In this document: positions 1 to 7,476 of the stretch, piece by piece
How the letters are laid out: every line of letters begins with the position of its first letter
Numbering within the stretch: the first letter of the stretch is position 1
Assembly (NCBI RefSeq): GCF_036634195.1
Contig: NZ_JAZIFY010000001.1
Coordinates: forward strand, 6,778,854-6,842,853
DNA length: 64,000 nucleotides
Direction: 5' to 3'
Origin: Streptomyces sp. P9-A4
Lineage (GTDB): Bacteria; Actinomycetota; Actinomycetes; Streptomycetales; Streptomycetaceae
Position numbers and translations under genes: made by a program
The notes under the pieces: generated by a model
Database searches by the model: none
What the model saw: only the letters and a program-made list of their open reading frames with translations
What the model was told of the DNA's origin: nothing

Positions 1-383
1 GACGCCCCGACATCGACCTGATCATCGGCACCCACGCCCATGTCCCGCAGGCGTACGAGAAGGTCAACGGCACCTGGATCATCTACGGGATGGGGGACCA
101 GATCGCCGGGGACATGATCAACCACGAGGGCGCCTTCGACCCGCGCGGCAACCAGGGCAGCATCGGCCGTTTCACCTTCGCCCCGCCCCGGACCCCGGGC
201 GCGCGCTGGGAGGTCACCAGGGCCGAGTTCGTGCCCCAGTGGTTCGACACCGGGCGCGGCCGGGTGGTGAACCTCGGCGCCGACGACGGGACCTCGCAGA
301 ACCGGTCCGACATCCGCGACGCGATCCGGCAGGTGGTACTCGGCAGGGGCGCGGCGAAGGACGGGCTGGTGATGGGGAAGTAG
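1..383 (+). CDS. CapA-family metallophosphatase-like protein, C-terminal fragment
   Basis: The gene is cut by the left edge of the window. The open frame starts at base 3 and codes the last ~126 residues of the protein. It opens with a GTHAHVPQ segment, then a WIIYGMGDQ strand. This matches the end of the metallophosphoesterase domain of CapA/PgsA-like proteins, where a GxHxHxxQ motif supplies metal ligands. CapA relatives are associated with poly-gamma-glutamate or capsule synthesis. In Streptomyces their substrate is generally unknown, so no pathway is assigned. The signal peptide and N-terminal metal ligands lie outside the window. The frame closes with TAG at 381-383. Confidence 0.75.
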   Translation, partial: RPDIDLIIGTHAHVPQAYEKVNGTWIIYGMGDQIAGDMINHEGAFDPRGNQGSIGRFTFAPPRTPGARWEVTRAEFVPQWFDTGRGRVVNLGADDGTSQNRSDIRDAIRQVVLGRGAAKDGLVMGK

Positions 384-468
384 CCCGGCCCTGCCCCGGG
401 CCGCTGCGGCCGGCCGGGGAGGGGCGGTGCCGGACTCGGCACGGCCGCCCGGCGTCGCGCGCGGCCGG

Positions 469-930
469 TCACGGTACGACGGTGACCGGCCAGCGGCCCG
501 CCTTCACCAGCCGGACCGCCACCGAGCCCATGAGCCGGTGTCCCGCCGACTCGGAGGCGCCCACCACCACTGCGTCCGCCTTCAGTTCCCCGGCCGCCCG
601 GACCAGGCCCGCGTAGGCGTCGCCCCGGAAGGTGCGGAACTCCCAGCGGATCCGCCAGAGGTCCTTCACCCGCTCGGCGGACGTACGGATCTCCTCGACG
701 AGGCCCTCCGCGATCTCCTCCGTGGTCCCGCCCACGGCCACGCCCATCGCCGCGCCCGCCGCGATCACCGGCTGGACGTACACGAGCGCGAGCAGCGCGT
801 TCTGGCGCCGGGCGAGCCCCGCCGCGTACGCCGTCGCGCGGAGGGAGGAGGCGGAGCCGTCGACTCCCGCCATGATCACTTTCGGGCCGTCGGTGCCGCG
901 TTCGAACCGGTCGGGCTGCTGTTCGGTCAC
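469..930 (-). CDS. Universal stress protein (UspA family)
   Basis: A 153-residue single-domain UspA protein starting at a GTG. It has the N-terminal strand VIMAGVDGSASS and the C-terminal nucleotide-binding loop VVVGASESAGHRLMGSVAVRLVKAG, which fits the G-2x-G-9x-G(S/T) pattern of ATP-binding Usp proteins. It ends with the usual PVTVVP strand. Such proteins are cytoplasmic and help cells through starvation, hypoxia or oxidative stress. Streptomyces carries many paralogues, so a specific role cannot be given. It is divergent from the polysaccharide deacetylase gene, with about 90 bases between the starts. Confidence 0.9.
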   Translation of the reverse strand: MTEQQPDRFERGTDGPKVIMAGVDGSASSLRATAYAAGLARRQNALLALVYVQPVIAAGAAMGVAVGGTTEEIAEGLVEEIRTSAERVKDLWRIRWEFRTFRGDAYAGLVRAAGELKADAVVVGASESAGHRLMGSVAVRLVKAGRWPVTVVP

Positions 931-1020
931 CTCGGGAGGCTATCGGCTCATCGAGTGCTTTCGGACCGGTGGCCGGTGTCGGTGAGCTGCGCGGACCCTC
1001 ATCCGTACGAACCATTGGTC

Positions 1021-1902
1021 ATGAAAAACGATCAGATGCCTCAGGGGCGCCGGGCGGTGCTACGGCTCGCAGCCGCCCTCGGCGCCACCGTCACCGTCGG
1101 AGCCCTCGCGGTGGACCGGCTCTCCGGCCACGAAGGCGCGGCCCCGGGCGCCGCGCCCCCGGTCCCGCCCCACCGAGGCGGCGCAGCGGGGCCCGCCGCC
1201 GGGCCGCGGGCACAGGCACAGGCCGCGCGGCTGCGCCCCAGCTCGTACCGGCTCCAGCCGATGACCGCGTACGCGCCCCCGGCCTTCCGGCGCGCGGTGC
1301 CGCCGGTGCGGCAGCGGCCCTTCCTCAGCATGTCCGGCGTCGGCCGGTCCATGGTGCTGACCTTCGACGACGGGCCGGACCCGCGCTACACCCCGGCCGT
1401 CCTGGAGACCCTGCGCCGCCATGACTGCCGCGCGATGTTCTTCGTCTGCGGGGAGATGGCCGTCGACAACCAGGACTTGCTGCGGGAGATGGCCGCGGAC
1501 GGGCACGTCGTCGGCAACCACTCCTGGTCCCACCCGCTGATCCCCACACTGCGGCCCTCCCGCATCCGCGACGAACTCGGTTCCACCAGCGAGGTCGTCG
1601 AACGGGCCCTCGGGGCGGCCCCGCTCTGGTACCGCGCCCCCTACGGGGCGTGGAACCGGCACTCCTTCGAGATCGGCGCCGAACTCGGCATGGAGCCGCT
1701 CGCCTGGACCGTCGACACCCTGGACTGGACGGAGCCAGGCACCGACACCATCGTCCGCCGCGCCCTCGACGGAGCCGCCCCCGGCGCCGTCGTCCTCTCC
1801 CACGACGCCGGCGGCAACCGCTCGCAGAGCGTCGCGGCCCTCCGCCGCTATCTGCCCGAACTCCTCGACGCGGGCTACCACATCACCGTTCCGCGGCGCT
1901 GA
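1021..1902 (+). CDS. Secreted polysaccharide deacetylase (NodB domain, Tat-type signal)
   Basis: A 293-residue protein. The ATG at 1021 is chosen because it begins a twin-arginine signal (QGRRAVLRLAAALGA) followed by a hydrophobic run; the frame stays open far upstream but without coding character. An Ala/Pro/Gly-rich linker separates this from a C-terminal NodB domain (about residues 105-290). Motif 1 is TFDDGPD, motif 2 is HSWSHP (metal His-x3-His), motif 3 is RAPYGAWN, followed by DTLDW and VVLSHDAGG. All catalytic positions of carbohydrate esterase family 4 are present, so it probably N-deacetylates peptidoglycan or an extracellular glycan. No good Shine-Dalgarno is visible before 1021. 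Confidence 0.88.
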   Translation: MKNDQMPQGRRAVLRLAAALGATVTVGALAVDRLSGHEGAAPGAAPPVPPHRGGAAGPAAGPRAQAQAARLRPSSYRLQPMTAYAPPAFRRAVPPVRQRPFLSMSGVGRSMVLTFDDGPDPRYTPAVLETLRRHDCRAMFFVCGEMAVDNQDLLREMAADGHVVGNHSWSHPLIPTLRPSRIRDELGSTSEVVERALGAAPLWYRAPYGAWNRHSFEIGAELGMEPLAWTVDTLDWTEPGTDTIVRRALDGAAPGAVVLSHDAGGNRSQSVAALRRYLPELLDAGYHITVPRR

Positions 1903-1959
1903 GGATCCGGCGCGTACGGCGACGGCTCCGCGCCCGACGGAAGGCCCCGCGCGTACGGC

Positions 1960-1994
1960 AAGGGCCCCGGCACCCTGAGGTGGCGGGGCCCCTT
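1960..1994. terminator. Bidirectional hairpin terminator between convergent genes
   Basis: Imperfect inverted repeat: AAGGGCCCCGGCACC (1960-1974) pairs with GGTGGCGGGGCCCCTT (1979-1994) across a four-base loop. It lies between the ends of the deacetylase and sortase genes, where a shared terminator is expected. Confidence 0.65.
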
Positions 1995-2008
1995 CCGATG
2001 TGCCCCGA

Positions 2009-2671
2009 CTAGCGGGAGGCCACCATGCGGGCGTAGACGACCACGTTGCCGTCGTAGCCACGCGCGCGCGTGTAGCCGCCCCCGCAGGTGATGACCCGCA
2101 GCTCGGGCTGACCGTTGTCTGCATAGACCTGTACGCCGGGGAAGTCGTTCTTCGCGTACACCTCGACCCCGTAGATCTCGAAGACCGCGACCCGGCCGTC
2201 GTACCGGTCGACCTCGATGTGCTGGCCCTTCTCCACCGAGCCCAGGCCGTAGAAGACCGCTGGCCCCTTCGCGTTGTCGACATGGCCGACGATCACCGAA
2301 GTGCCGCGCTGGCCGGGGGAGATGCCGTTCTGGTACCAGCCGGCGAGGTTGGTGTCCTGGGGCGGCGGGGCCGCCACCCAGCCGTCCGCGTCCAGGCCCA
2401 CGTCCATGATCGGCGCGGCGACCTGGATCGCCGGGATCCTGATCCGGGAGGCCGGGGCGAAGGTCAGCGGTTCCAGTCCGTTGCTCGCGCCGGGTGGCGG
2501 CGGGGTGACGGTCCGGGCCACCGGACGGGCGGCCGCGGCGGGCTGCGGGGGACCGAGCGCGACATCCACTCCGTTGCGCATCATCGCGAGCCCCGACAGC
2601 ATGGCGAGGGCCAGGACGCCCCAGGGTCGGCGTCTCCTGCGCTCGAAGACGCGGAAGTCCTTCGCGGGCAT
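2009..2671 (-). CDS. Class F sortase
   Basis: A 220-residue membrane-anchored transpeptidase. Residues 1-15 are basic (RRRRRPWG), followed by one hydrophobic helix and a Pro-rich stalk. The catalytic domain (about 75-220) carries the three sortase signatures: the His in VIVGHVDN, the Cys in VITCGG, and the Arg in TRARGYDGN. Sortases cleave a C-terminal sorting signal and attach the protein to peptidoglycan. Class F enzymes are the high-GC actinobacterial group. The next two genes downstream of its promoter region, 3051-3533 and 3671-4231, code small secreted proteins with similar C-terminal anchors and are candidate substrates. Confidence 0.9.
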   Translation of the reverse strand: MPAKDFRVFERRRRRPWGVLALAMLSGLAMMRNGVDVALGPPQPAAAARPVARTVTPPPPGASNGLEPLTFAPASRIRIPAIQVAAPIMDVGLDADGWVAAPPPQDTNLAGWYQNGISPGQRGTSVIVGHVDNAKGPAVFYGLGSVEKGQHIEVDRYDGRVAVFEIYGVEVYAKNDFPGVQVYADNGQPELRVITCGGGYTRARGYDGNVVVYARMVASR

Positions 2672-3050
2672 GGTTCTCCCTTCATGGCGTCGTCAGAACG
2701 GTAGATCCGGTCTGACGGACCGTCATTCCGGACGGTCCGAACGGGTGGGGGAGGCCGCCGGACGGAGGTCTTCGGGGCGCACGGCGGACCGGCCCGCCGG
2801 CTCACCGGCCGCGACAGGCGGGTGACAGGGCGCTGACCCATCCGAGTAATCGTCAGATAAGCGACCCGGAAGCCTCTGACCTGCTGTTCCGTCCGCTCCA
2901 GGGGGTCGATCCCGGGCGTGTCGCCTCACCGGGGTGGACCAGTGTCGACATGCACAGCTCGCCCCGGCTTGTGATGGTTCGTCATGGAAGGCGTACTCGT
3001 CGAAACTCCCGGAGCACCGCTTTGGGGCGTCTTCCACTGGAGGTTCAACC
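2672..3050. promoter_or_regulatory. 379-bp divergent intergenic region (sortase / secreted protein)
   Basis: No gene is seen here. An inverted repeat with 9-bp arms, CGGACCGTC (2716-2724) and GACGGTCCG (2731-2739) around a six-base spacer, lies 45-68 bases upstream of the sortase start and could be an operator. The right half leads to the ribosome-binding site of the 3051 gene (TGGAGG near 3038). No sigma consensus could be assigned with confidence. Confidence 0.5.
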
Positions 3051-3533
3051 ATGCGTGCTGCACGCACTCTGGCGGTGACCGCCACCGCAATCGCGGCGGT
3101 CGGGCTCGCGGCCCCCCTCGCCGTCGCCACCAACGGTCCGAGCAACGTCACCGTCAACCCCTTCGACGTCCACGCGGGGTCGACGATCACGATCACCGCC
3201 AAGGGGTGCGGTCACGGTGGCACGGTGACGTCCAACGCCTTCCCCGAGACCAGCCTCTCGGTCAACTCCAACGGGCTCTCCAGCGCCATCGCCCGTGTCC
3301 ACGACAATGCCACCCCGGGCAGCTACAACCTCGCCGTGAAGTGCAGTGACAACTCCGCGGTGGTCACGCACCCGTTCCGCGTCCTCCCGGGCCGCGGCGC
3401 ACAGGGCGGTCTCGGCGGCTCGCTCGCTCCCAGCTCCACCGAGATGGCCGTCGGCGGCAGCCTGGTCGCCGCCGCCGCGCTCGGCGGGGGGCTCTTCATC
3501 GCCCGTCGCCGTCGTACGACCGGTGCGGTCTGA
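3051..3533 (+). CDS. Small secreted protein with C-terminal GGLGGS / membrane / Arg tail
   Basis: A 160-residue protein. The ATG at 3051 begins a Sec signal (MRAARTLAVTATAIAAVG, cleavage near AVA-TN) and has a TGGAGG ribosome-binding site about eight bases upstream. The middle region is a predicted beta-rich domain with two Cys (KGCGHG and VKCSDN) that may form a disulfide. The C-terminus reads GAQGGLGGS, then a hydrophobic helix and RRRRTTGAV. This has sorting-signal architecture (motif, membrane helix, positive tail) but no LPXTG. It is divergent from a class F sortase, so covalent anchoring by that enzyme is plausible. The function of the exported domain is unknown. It shares layout and tail with the convergent gene at 3671-4231. 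Confidence 0.8.
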   Translation: MRAARTLAVTATAIAAVGLAAPLAVATNGPSNVTVNPFDVHAGSTITITAKGCGHGGTVTSNAFPETSLSVNSNGLSSAIARVHDNATPGSYNLAVKCSDNSAVVTHPFRVLPGRGAQGGLGGSLAPSSTEMAVGGSLVAAAALGGGLFIARRRRTTGAV

Positions 3534-3560
3534 CCGGCCGTATCTCCCGGTCGGCCCGCA

Positions 3561-3608
3561 ACGCCCGTCGCCCCCGAGTCCCCGCAGGGACCCGGGGGCG
3601 ACGGGCGT
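3561..3608. terminator. Perfect 16-bp bidirectional terminator
   Basis: Arms ACGCCCGTCGCCCCCG (3561-3576) and CGGGGGCGACGGGCGT (3593-3608) are exact complements. The loop itself contains a GTCCC/GGGAC inner stem. It sits between the ends of two convergent genes for related secreted proteins. Confidence 0.85.
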
Positions 3609-3670
3609 CCGGATCCCCTCGGGGACCCGGCGAGGGCGCCCGCCGCTCCGGTCCGGCACGCTCCGCCGCC

Positions 3671-4231
3671 TCAGTGGCGACGTGTACGGGCGGAACGGCG
3701 GCGCAGCACGTACGCGCCACCGGCCGCGGCGGCCAGGACGAGCGCGGCACCCGCGGCCAGTTCGACCGGATCGAGGCCGTCGCCCACCGAGCCGCCGAGG
3801 CCGCCCCGCACCCCGCGCGGGGGAGTGAGCACGGTGGAGCTGATCGTCGGCGTGGCCGTGGGGACGCCGCTGACCGTCAGGGCGACGGTGTCCTGCTCGC
3901 CGCCCGTGCAGTTGAAGGAGACCGTGTACACGGCCCCGCGCCGGGCGTCCTGGTCCACGGTGGCGGTCACCGCCGAGCCCGGTGCGATGGTGGCGGTGTC
4001 GAAGACGCCGGCCGAGGCCGTGGCCGTACTGGCGCAGCCGGGCGCGCTCAGCGTCACCCGGCCGCCAGGAGCGACCAGAGAGGGCGACACGACGAAATCG
4101 CCCGGTGCTTTGGCCCGTGCCACCCGCGGGTTCGGTGCGGGGGCGCCGTCCGCCGCGACGGCGGCGGGGGCGGCCAGGGCGAGGGCGGCCGCCCCCAGCA
4201 GGGCAGTGGACGCGGCACGTATCGCGCGCAT
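3671..4231 (-). CDS. Small secreted protein, second GGLGGS-tail candidate sortase substrate
   Basis: A 186-residue protein. The ATG at 4231 is preceded by GGAGG and starts a Sec signal (MRAIRAASTALLGAAALALA, cleavage after AVA). The mature part has two Cys (SAPGCAST and SFNCTGG) in a beta-rich domain, as in the neighbour at 3051-3533. The C-terminus contains RGVRGGLGGS, a spacer, a membrane helix rich in Ala/Gly/Val, and a terminal RRRSARTRRH. The two proteins therefore share signal, disulfide-type domain and anchor design, with diverged sequences. Role unknown; export and surface anchoring are inferred from the ends of the protein and the nearby class F sortase. Confidence 0.8.
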   Translation of the reverse strand: MRAIRAASTALLGAAALALAAPAAVAADGAPAPNPRVARAKAPGDFVVSPSLVAPGGRVTLSAPGCASTATASAGVFDTATIAPGSAVTATVDQDARRGAVYTVSFNCTGGEQDTVALTVSGVPTATPTISSTVLTPPRGVRGGLGGSVGDGLDPVELAAGAALVLAAAAGGAYVLRRRSARTRRH

Positions 4232-4398
4232 GGTGAATCCTCCGGGTCCCGAGGGGCAGCCGCGGAAGGGGGTTTCCGCCGAATACCGTGCGTGCACCTC
4301 GATGCCCGAAACGCTAGGAGCGCACTACCACAGCCGCGATCCCAGACGTGCGAATGGGGCACCGATGTCCCCCGTGCGGCCCACTCCCGGGGGTCGCG

Positions 4399-5163
4399 TC
4401 ACCGGGTGACCTGCGGGAACAGGTCGACGAACGGCGCGGCGGTGGCCGAGATGCCCCGGCCGAACGGCGCGTCGAAGTCCCAGATGAGGAACAACAGGAA
4501 CGCGATCAGCACGCTGAAGAGCCCGGCGAGCAGCAACTCCCGCCCGGTCCTGCGGATCTGCAGGGTGAAGATCAGGCCGACCGTCACCAGGGCGCCGATG
4601 ATCAGACCGAACCACACCACCCCCGGCATGGTCTCCCCGGCGTTCTGCCCGCGGGCACCCCGGGCGTCGTCGGCCAGCGTGACCTGGTCCACCAGCGGCT
4701 GGTAGGCCTGCCCCTCGAAGTCGTTGGCCGGCTGGTAGTCGGTGACGCTGCGCCGCACCCGGTCGAGCAGCGCGGTGCCCTGCTCGCTCAGCTCGCCGTG
4801 CTCACTCATGTGGGTCCACTCGTCGTTGACCACGTAGGAGACGTACGCGTCGACATCGGCGCGGATGCGGGCGCGGACGTCCTGCGGGTACACCTCCACG
4901 CGGGCGGAGATCTCGTGCATCGCCTGCGCCTCCTGCCGCACGGTCTCCTGGGCGGCCCCACGGGCCTCCCAGACACCGGCGATGGCCAGACCGAGGACGA
5001 TCGCGTAGATCACGCCGATCATCATCGTCATGTACTCGATGACGTCGGGGGTCTCGCTGGGGTCGTCGTCCTCGGGGATGCGGCGGTTGTTGATGACGAC
5101 GATGGCGAGGACGACGGCGCACGCGGCGGCCATCGCAAGGGTGAGAACGAGCCATTCAGACAT
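4399..5163 (-). CDS. DUF4239-family membrane protein
   Basis: A 254-residue integral membrane protein. The ATG at 5163 follows an AAGGA ribosome-binding site. Helix 1 is WLVLTLAMAAACAVVLAIVV. Helix 2 lies in MMIGVIYAIVLGLAIAGVW, preceded by an acidic stretch (PEDDDPSETPD). A long cytoplasmic or periplasmic helical segment follows (about residues 75-180). Two further helices (VWFGLIIGALVTVGLIF and ELLLAGLFSVLIAFLLFL) precede an IWDFDAPFG segment. This four-helix plan is that of DUF4239, sometimes described as bestrophin-like. The molecular role is not established. The frame is open much further upstream on this strand, but that part is antisense to the methyltransferase gene and not coding. 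Confidence 0.82.
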   Translation of the reverse strand: MSEWLVLTLAMAAACAVVLAIVVINNRRIPEDDDPSETPDVIEYMTMMIGVIYAIVLGLAIAGVWEARGAAQETVRQEAQAMHEISARVEVYPQDVRARIRADVDAYVSYVVNDEWTHMSEHGELSEQGTALLDRVRRSVTDYQPANDFEGQAYQPLVDQVTLADDARGARGQNAGETMPGVVWFGLIIGALVTVGLIFTLQIRRTGRELLLAGLFSVLIAFLLFLIWDFDAPFGRGISATAAPFVDLFPQVTR

Positions 5164-5205
5164 GGAGATCCTTCGGCGGGATACGGCGGGACGGCGAATC
5201 GGTGC

Positions 5206-5260
5206 GGCGACGAAGCGACGAAGCGGTGAAGCGGTGCCGCGACGAAGCGGTGGGGCGGCG
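5206..5260. repeat. Short GC-rich tandem-like repeats
   Basis: The spacer upstream of the DUF4239 gene repeats a GCGACGAAGCGGTG-like word three times with variants (around 5206, 5220 and 5239), then drifts into GGGCGGCGGGACGGTG. This looks like slippage-prone low-complexity DNA; no function is apparent. Confidence 0.5.
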
Positions 5261-5351
5261 GGACGGTGGGGCGGCCGGCCGGTGAGCGGGAGGGCCCGGA
5301 AGGGCGGCGGGACGGTGAGGGGGCGGTGCGGTGAGGTCTGGTGCGGCCGGG

Positions 5352-6122
5352 TCACTTGGACCGGGGGCGCAGGATCGCCGTCGCGAGCACGGCCGGGGCG
5401 GTGATCATCAGCGTCGCGGTGACGACGGATGTGCCGCCCTTGGGCTTGGTGTGCGTGGCGGGGCGGTAGTGCGGCAGGGCCACGGGCGTGGGGGCCGGGG
5501 GCCGGGGCCGTACGGTCGGCGGAGGCGTCGGGGAGGGCGGTGCCGGCGGCGCGGGAGCGGGCTCCGGCGGCCTCGGGGCCGGAGGCGCGGGGGACGGCGG
5601 CGCCGGACGGGGCGTGGGTTCGGCGGCCGGTGGCTTCGGGGCCGGACGGGGTGGGCGCGGCGGGGGTGTGGGCGACGGCGGCTCCGGTTTCGGGGACGGC
5701 GACGGCGACGGGGACGGGGACGGCGTGGGCGTCGGCGTCGGGGAAGGCGTGGGTGTGGGTGTGGGCGTGGGTGTGGGGCACGGCGGGGGCGGCTCGGGGT
5801 GGCACGGGTTCGGGTGGTGGTGATGCCCGTGGCCCTTGCCCTTGCCGTTCCCGTGCCGGTCGTGGCCCTTGCCCTTCCCGTGGCCGTCGTTCCCCCGGCC
5901 CTGGTTCCCTTGGCCCTCGTTCCCTTGGCCGTTGTCGTTCCCCTGGCTGTGGTCGTCGCCGTCGTGGCGGTCGCCGGCGACCGCCACCGCGACGTGGGAA
6001 CCGCCCTGGTCGGTCGAGGCGTAGGCGCAGGCGTCGGCGGCGACCGGCACGGGGGTGGCAATGAGCCACACCAATGCGAGGGCCGCCAGCGGCCGCGCGA
6101 GGAGTGATCCGTACTGAGACAC
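5352..6122 (-). CDS. Secreted His/Gly- and Pro-rich low-complexity protein with C-terminal membrane segment
   Basis: Start proposed at GTG 6122, giving 256 residues and an export signal at residues 6-30 (LLARPLAALALVWLIATPVP, then VAADA). An upstream ATG at 6269 would add 49 Arg-rich residues and hide the signal. After the signal comes a Gly/Asn/His-rich region (GQGNEGQGNQGRGN, then HGHHHHPNPCHP). A long PT/PS/PP-rich stalk of ~120 residues follows, then a C-terminal hydrophobic helix and the short basic tail RPRSK. The design suggests a wall-spanning stalk anchored at its C-terminus, with a possible metal-binding His patch. No enzyme domain is seen and function is unknown. Confidence 0.65.
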   Translation of the reverse strand: MSQYGSLLARPLAALALVWLIATPVPVAADACAYASTDQGGSHVAVAVAGDRHDGDDHSQGNDNGQGNEGQGNQGRGNDGHGKGKGHDRHGNGKGKGHGHHHHPNPCHPEPPPPCPTPTPTPTPTPSPTPTPTPSPSPSPSPSPKPEPPSPTPPPRPPRPAPKPPAAEPTPRPAPPSPAPPAPRPPEPAPAPPAPPSPTPPPTVRPRPPAPTPVALPHYRPATHTKPKGGTSVVTATLMITAPAVLATAILRPRSK

Positions 6123-6663
6123 GCCGACGAGCTTGATCAGTGCGGCGGCGCGCCGGGGTGGAAACGGCCGGGATTCGCCGGATGGAGGGGTTCTCCGGAT
6201 GCGCTGGTTTGACGTTTCGCCTCCCCGGAGGCGGATTCGCCGCAATGCCCGGGTATCGACGGACGGCACGTTTACCGAAGTCTGTCGAGTCGGCCCGTTC
6301 CGGCCCCAGGGACGATATCTGTCCGGTTGTCGCCCTGTCGGACGGGGCGGTCAACGGGGCATCCTGCACCGGCGACCGGGCCCCGGCGGCGGCAACGGCC
6401 GAGGTGCGGGCGGGACCTGGGAGCGCACCAGGTGCACCGGAGGTCCGCCGAAGAGTCGACGCACGATCAGATGCACGTGAATGTGCACAGCCTGAAGGCG
6501 TGAACTCTTCGTTCCACGAGCACGTGCCAATGGCGTGTGACCAAGAACGGACCGCGAATTTCCGTTTCCACTCGCTCTCTCGGCGGGCGATCAGTAGCCT
6601 CACCTCGAACACCGGCCACGAACACAGGGCCGCATCCCCCATGGCGACTTGTTGGAGACATTG
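6123..6663. promoter_or_regulatory. 541-bp divergent intergenic region
   Basis: No convincing gene is seen: the open frames here lack coding bias and family matches. The right half (about 6460-6620) has lower G+C than its surroundings and probably holds the methyltransferase promoter. It includes a small inverted repeat, TGCAC (6472-6476) and GTGCA (6483-6487). A GGAG at about 6654 is the ribosome-binding site for the gene at 6664. Confidence 0.5.
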
Positions 6664-7476
6664 ATGGAGCGTCCCGCCTGGGCTCCGCCTGGTATCGACA
6701 TTTCGGTGCCGAGCGTGTCCCGTATGTACGACTTCTATCTGGGCGGCTCGCACAATTTCGAAGTGGACCGGGAAGCGGCCCGCAAGGCCATGGAGTTCAT
6801 GCCTGGCCTGCCCAAGATCATGCAGGCCAACCGTGCCTTCATGCGGAGGGCCGTCCGGCACGCCGTTGACAACGACGTCACCCAGTTCCTGGACATCGGC
6901 TCCGGCATACCGACCTTCGGCAACGTGCACGAGGTCGCCCGGGCCGCCGACCCCGCGGCCCGCGTCGTCTACGTCGACCACGACCCGGTCGCCGTCGCCC
7001 ACAGCCGCGCCGTCCTGGACGGCGACGAGGGTGCCGCCGTCGTCGCCGGCGACCTGCGCAAGCCGGCCGAGGTCCTGCGCAGTCCCGAGGTCACCCGACT
7101 CCTCGACCTGGACCGGCCGGTGGCGCTGCTCCTCGTCGCCGTCCTGCACTTCCTGGAGGACGGCGACCGGCCGCACGAGGCCGTCGCCGAGCTGGTCGAC
7201 GCGCTCGCGCCCGGCAGCCTGCTCGTCGTCACCCACGCCTCGTACGAGGGCATCCCGCTCACCGAGGAGCAGGCGGGCGGCACCGTCGGCGTCTACCGCA
7301 ACATCCGCAACCCGCTGGTGATGCGGTCGGGCGAGGAGATCAGCCGCTTCTTCGCGGGCACCGAACTGGTCGAGCCCGGTCTCGTCCCGATGCCCGACTG
7401 GCGACCGGAGAGCCCGGTCGAGGAGGAGGACCCGTACGCCTTCTCCGGTTTCGCAGGGGTGGGGCGCAAGGCGTGA
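6664..7476 (+). CDS. SAM-dependent methyltransferase, DUF574 family
   Basis: A 270-residue cytoplasmic protein. The ATG at 6664 is chosen over 6649 because GGAG lies seven bases before it. The sequence has the family's N-terminal signature (SVSRMYDFYLGGSHNFEVD) and the SAM-binding motif FLDIGSGIPTFGNVHEVA, with the acidic strand VVYVDHDPVAV after it. DUF574 proteins are numerous in Streptomyces and few have known substrates. The stop overlaps the GTG start of the following c-di-GMP gene by four bases (GTGA), so the two are co-translated. A role linked to second-messenger signalling is possible but inferred only from this coupling. Confidence 0.88.
   Translation: MERPAWAPPGIDISVPSVSRMYDFYLGGSHNFEVDREAARKAMEFMPGLPKIMQANRAFMRRAVRHAVDNDVTQFLDIGSGIPTFGNVHEVARAADPAARVVYVDHDPVAVAHSRAVLDGDEGAAVVAGDLRKPAEVLRSPEVTRLLDLDRPVALLLVAVLHFLEDGDRPHEAVAELVDALAPGSLLVVTHASYEGIPLTEEQAGGTVGVYRNIRNPLVMRSGEEISRFFAGTELVEPGLVPMPDWRPESPVEEEDPYAFSGFAGVGRKA

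Noticed and set aside
427..1020. N-terminal extension of the deacetylase frame
   Set aside because: Antisense to the universal stress protein gene; the Tat signal begins at 1021.
5352..5800. PT/PS-rich repeats as a CRISPR-like or satellite array
   Set aside because: The repeats are codon-level low complexity within a signal-bearing protein, with no fixed repeat-spacer pattern.
5164..7236. Minus-strand extension of the DUF4239 frame to 945 codons
   Set aside because: It is antisense to the methyltransferase gene, low-complexity and without family features; the ATG at 5163 with AAGGA is the true start. Long antisense frames are expected at this G+C.
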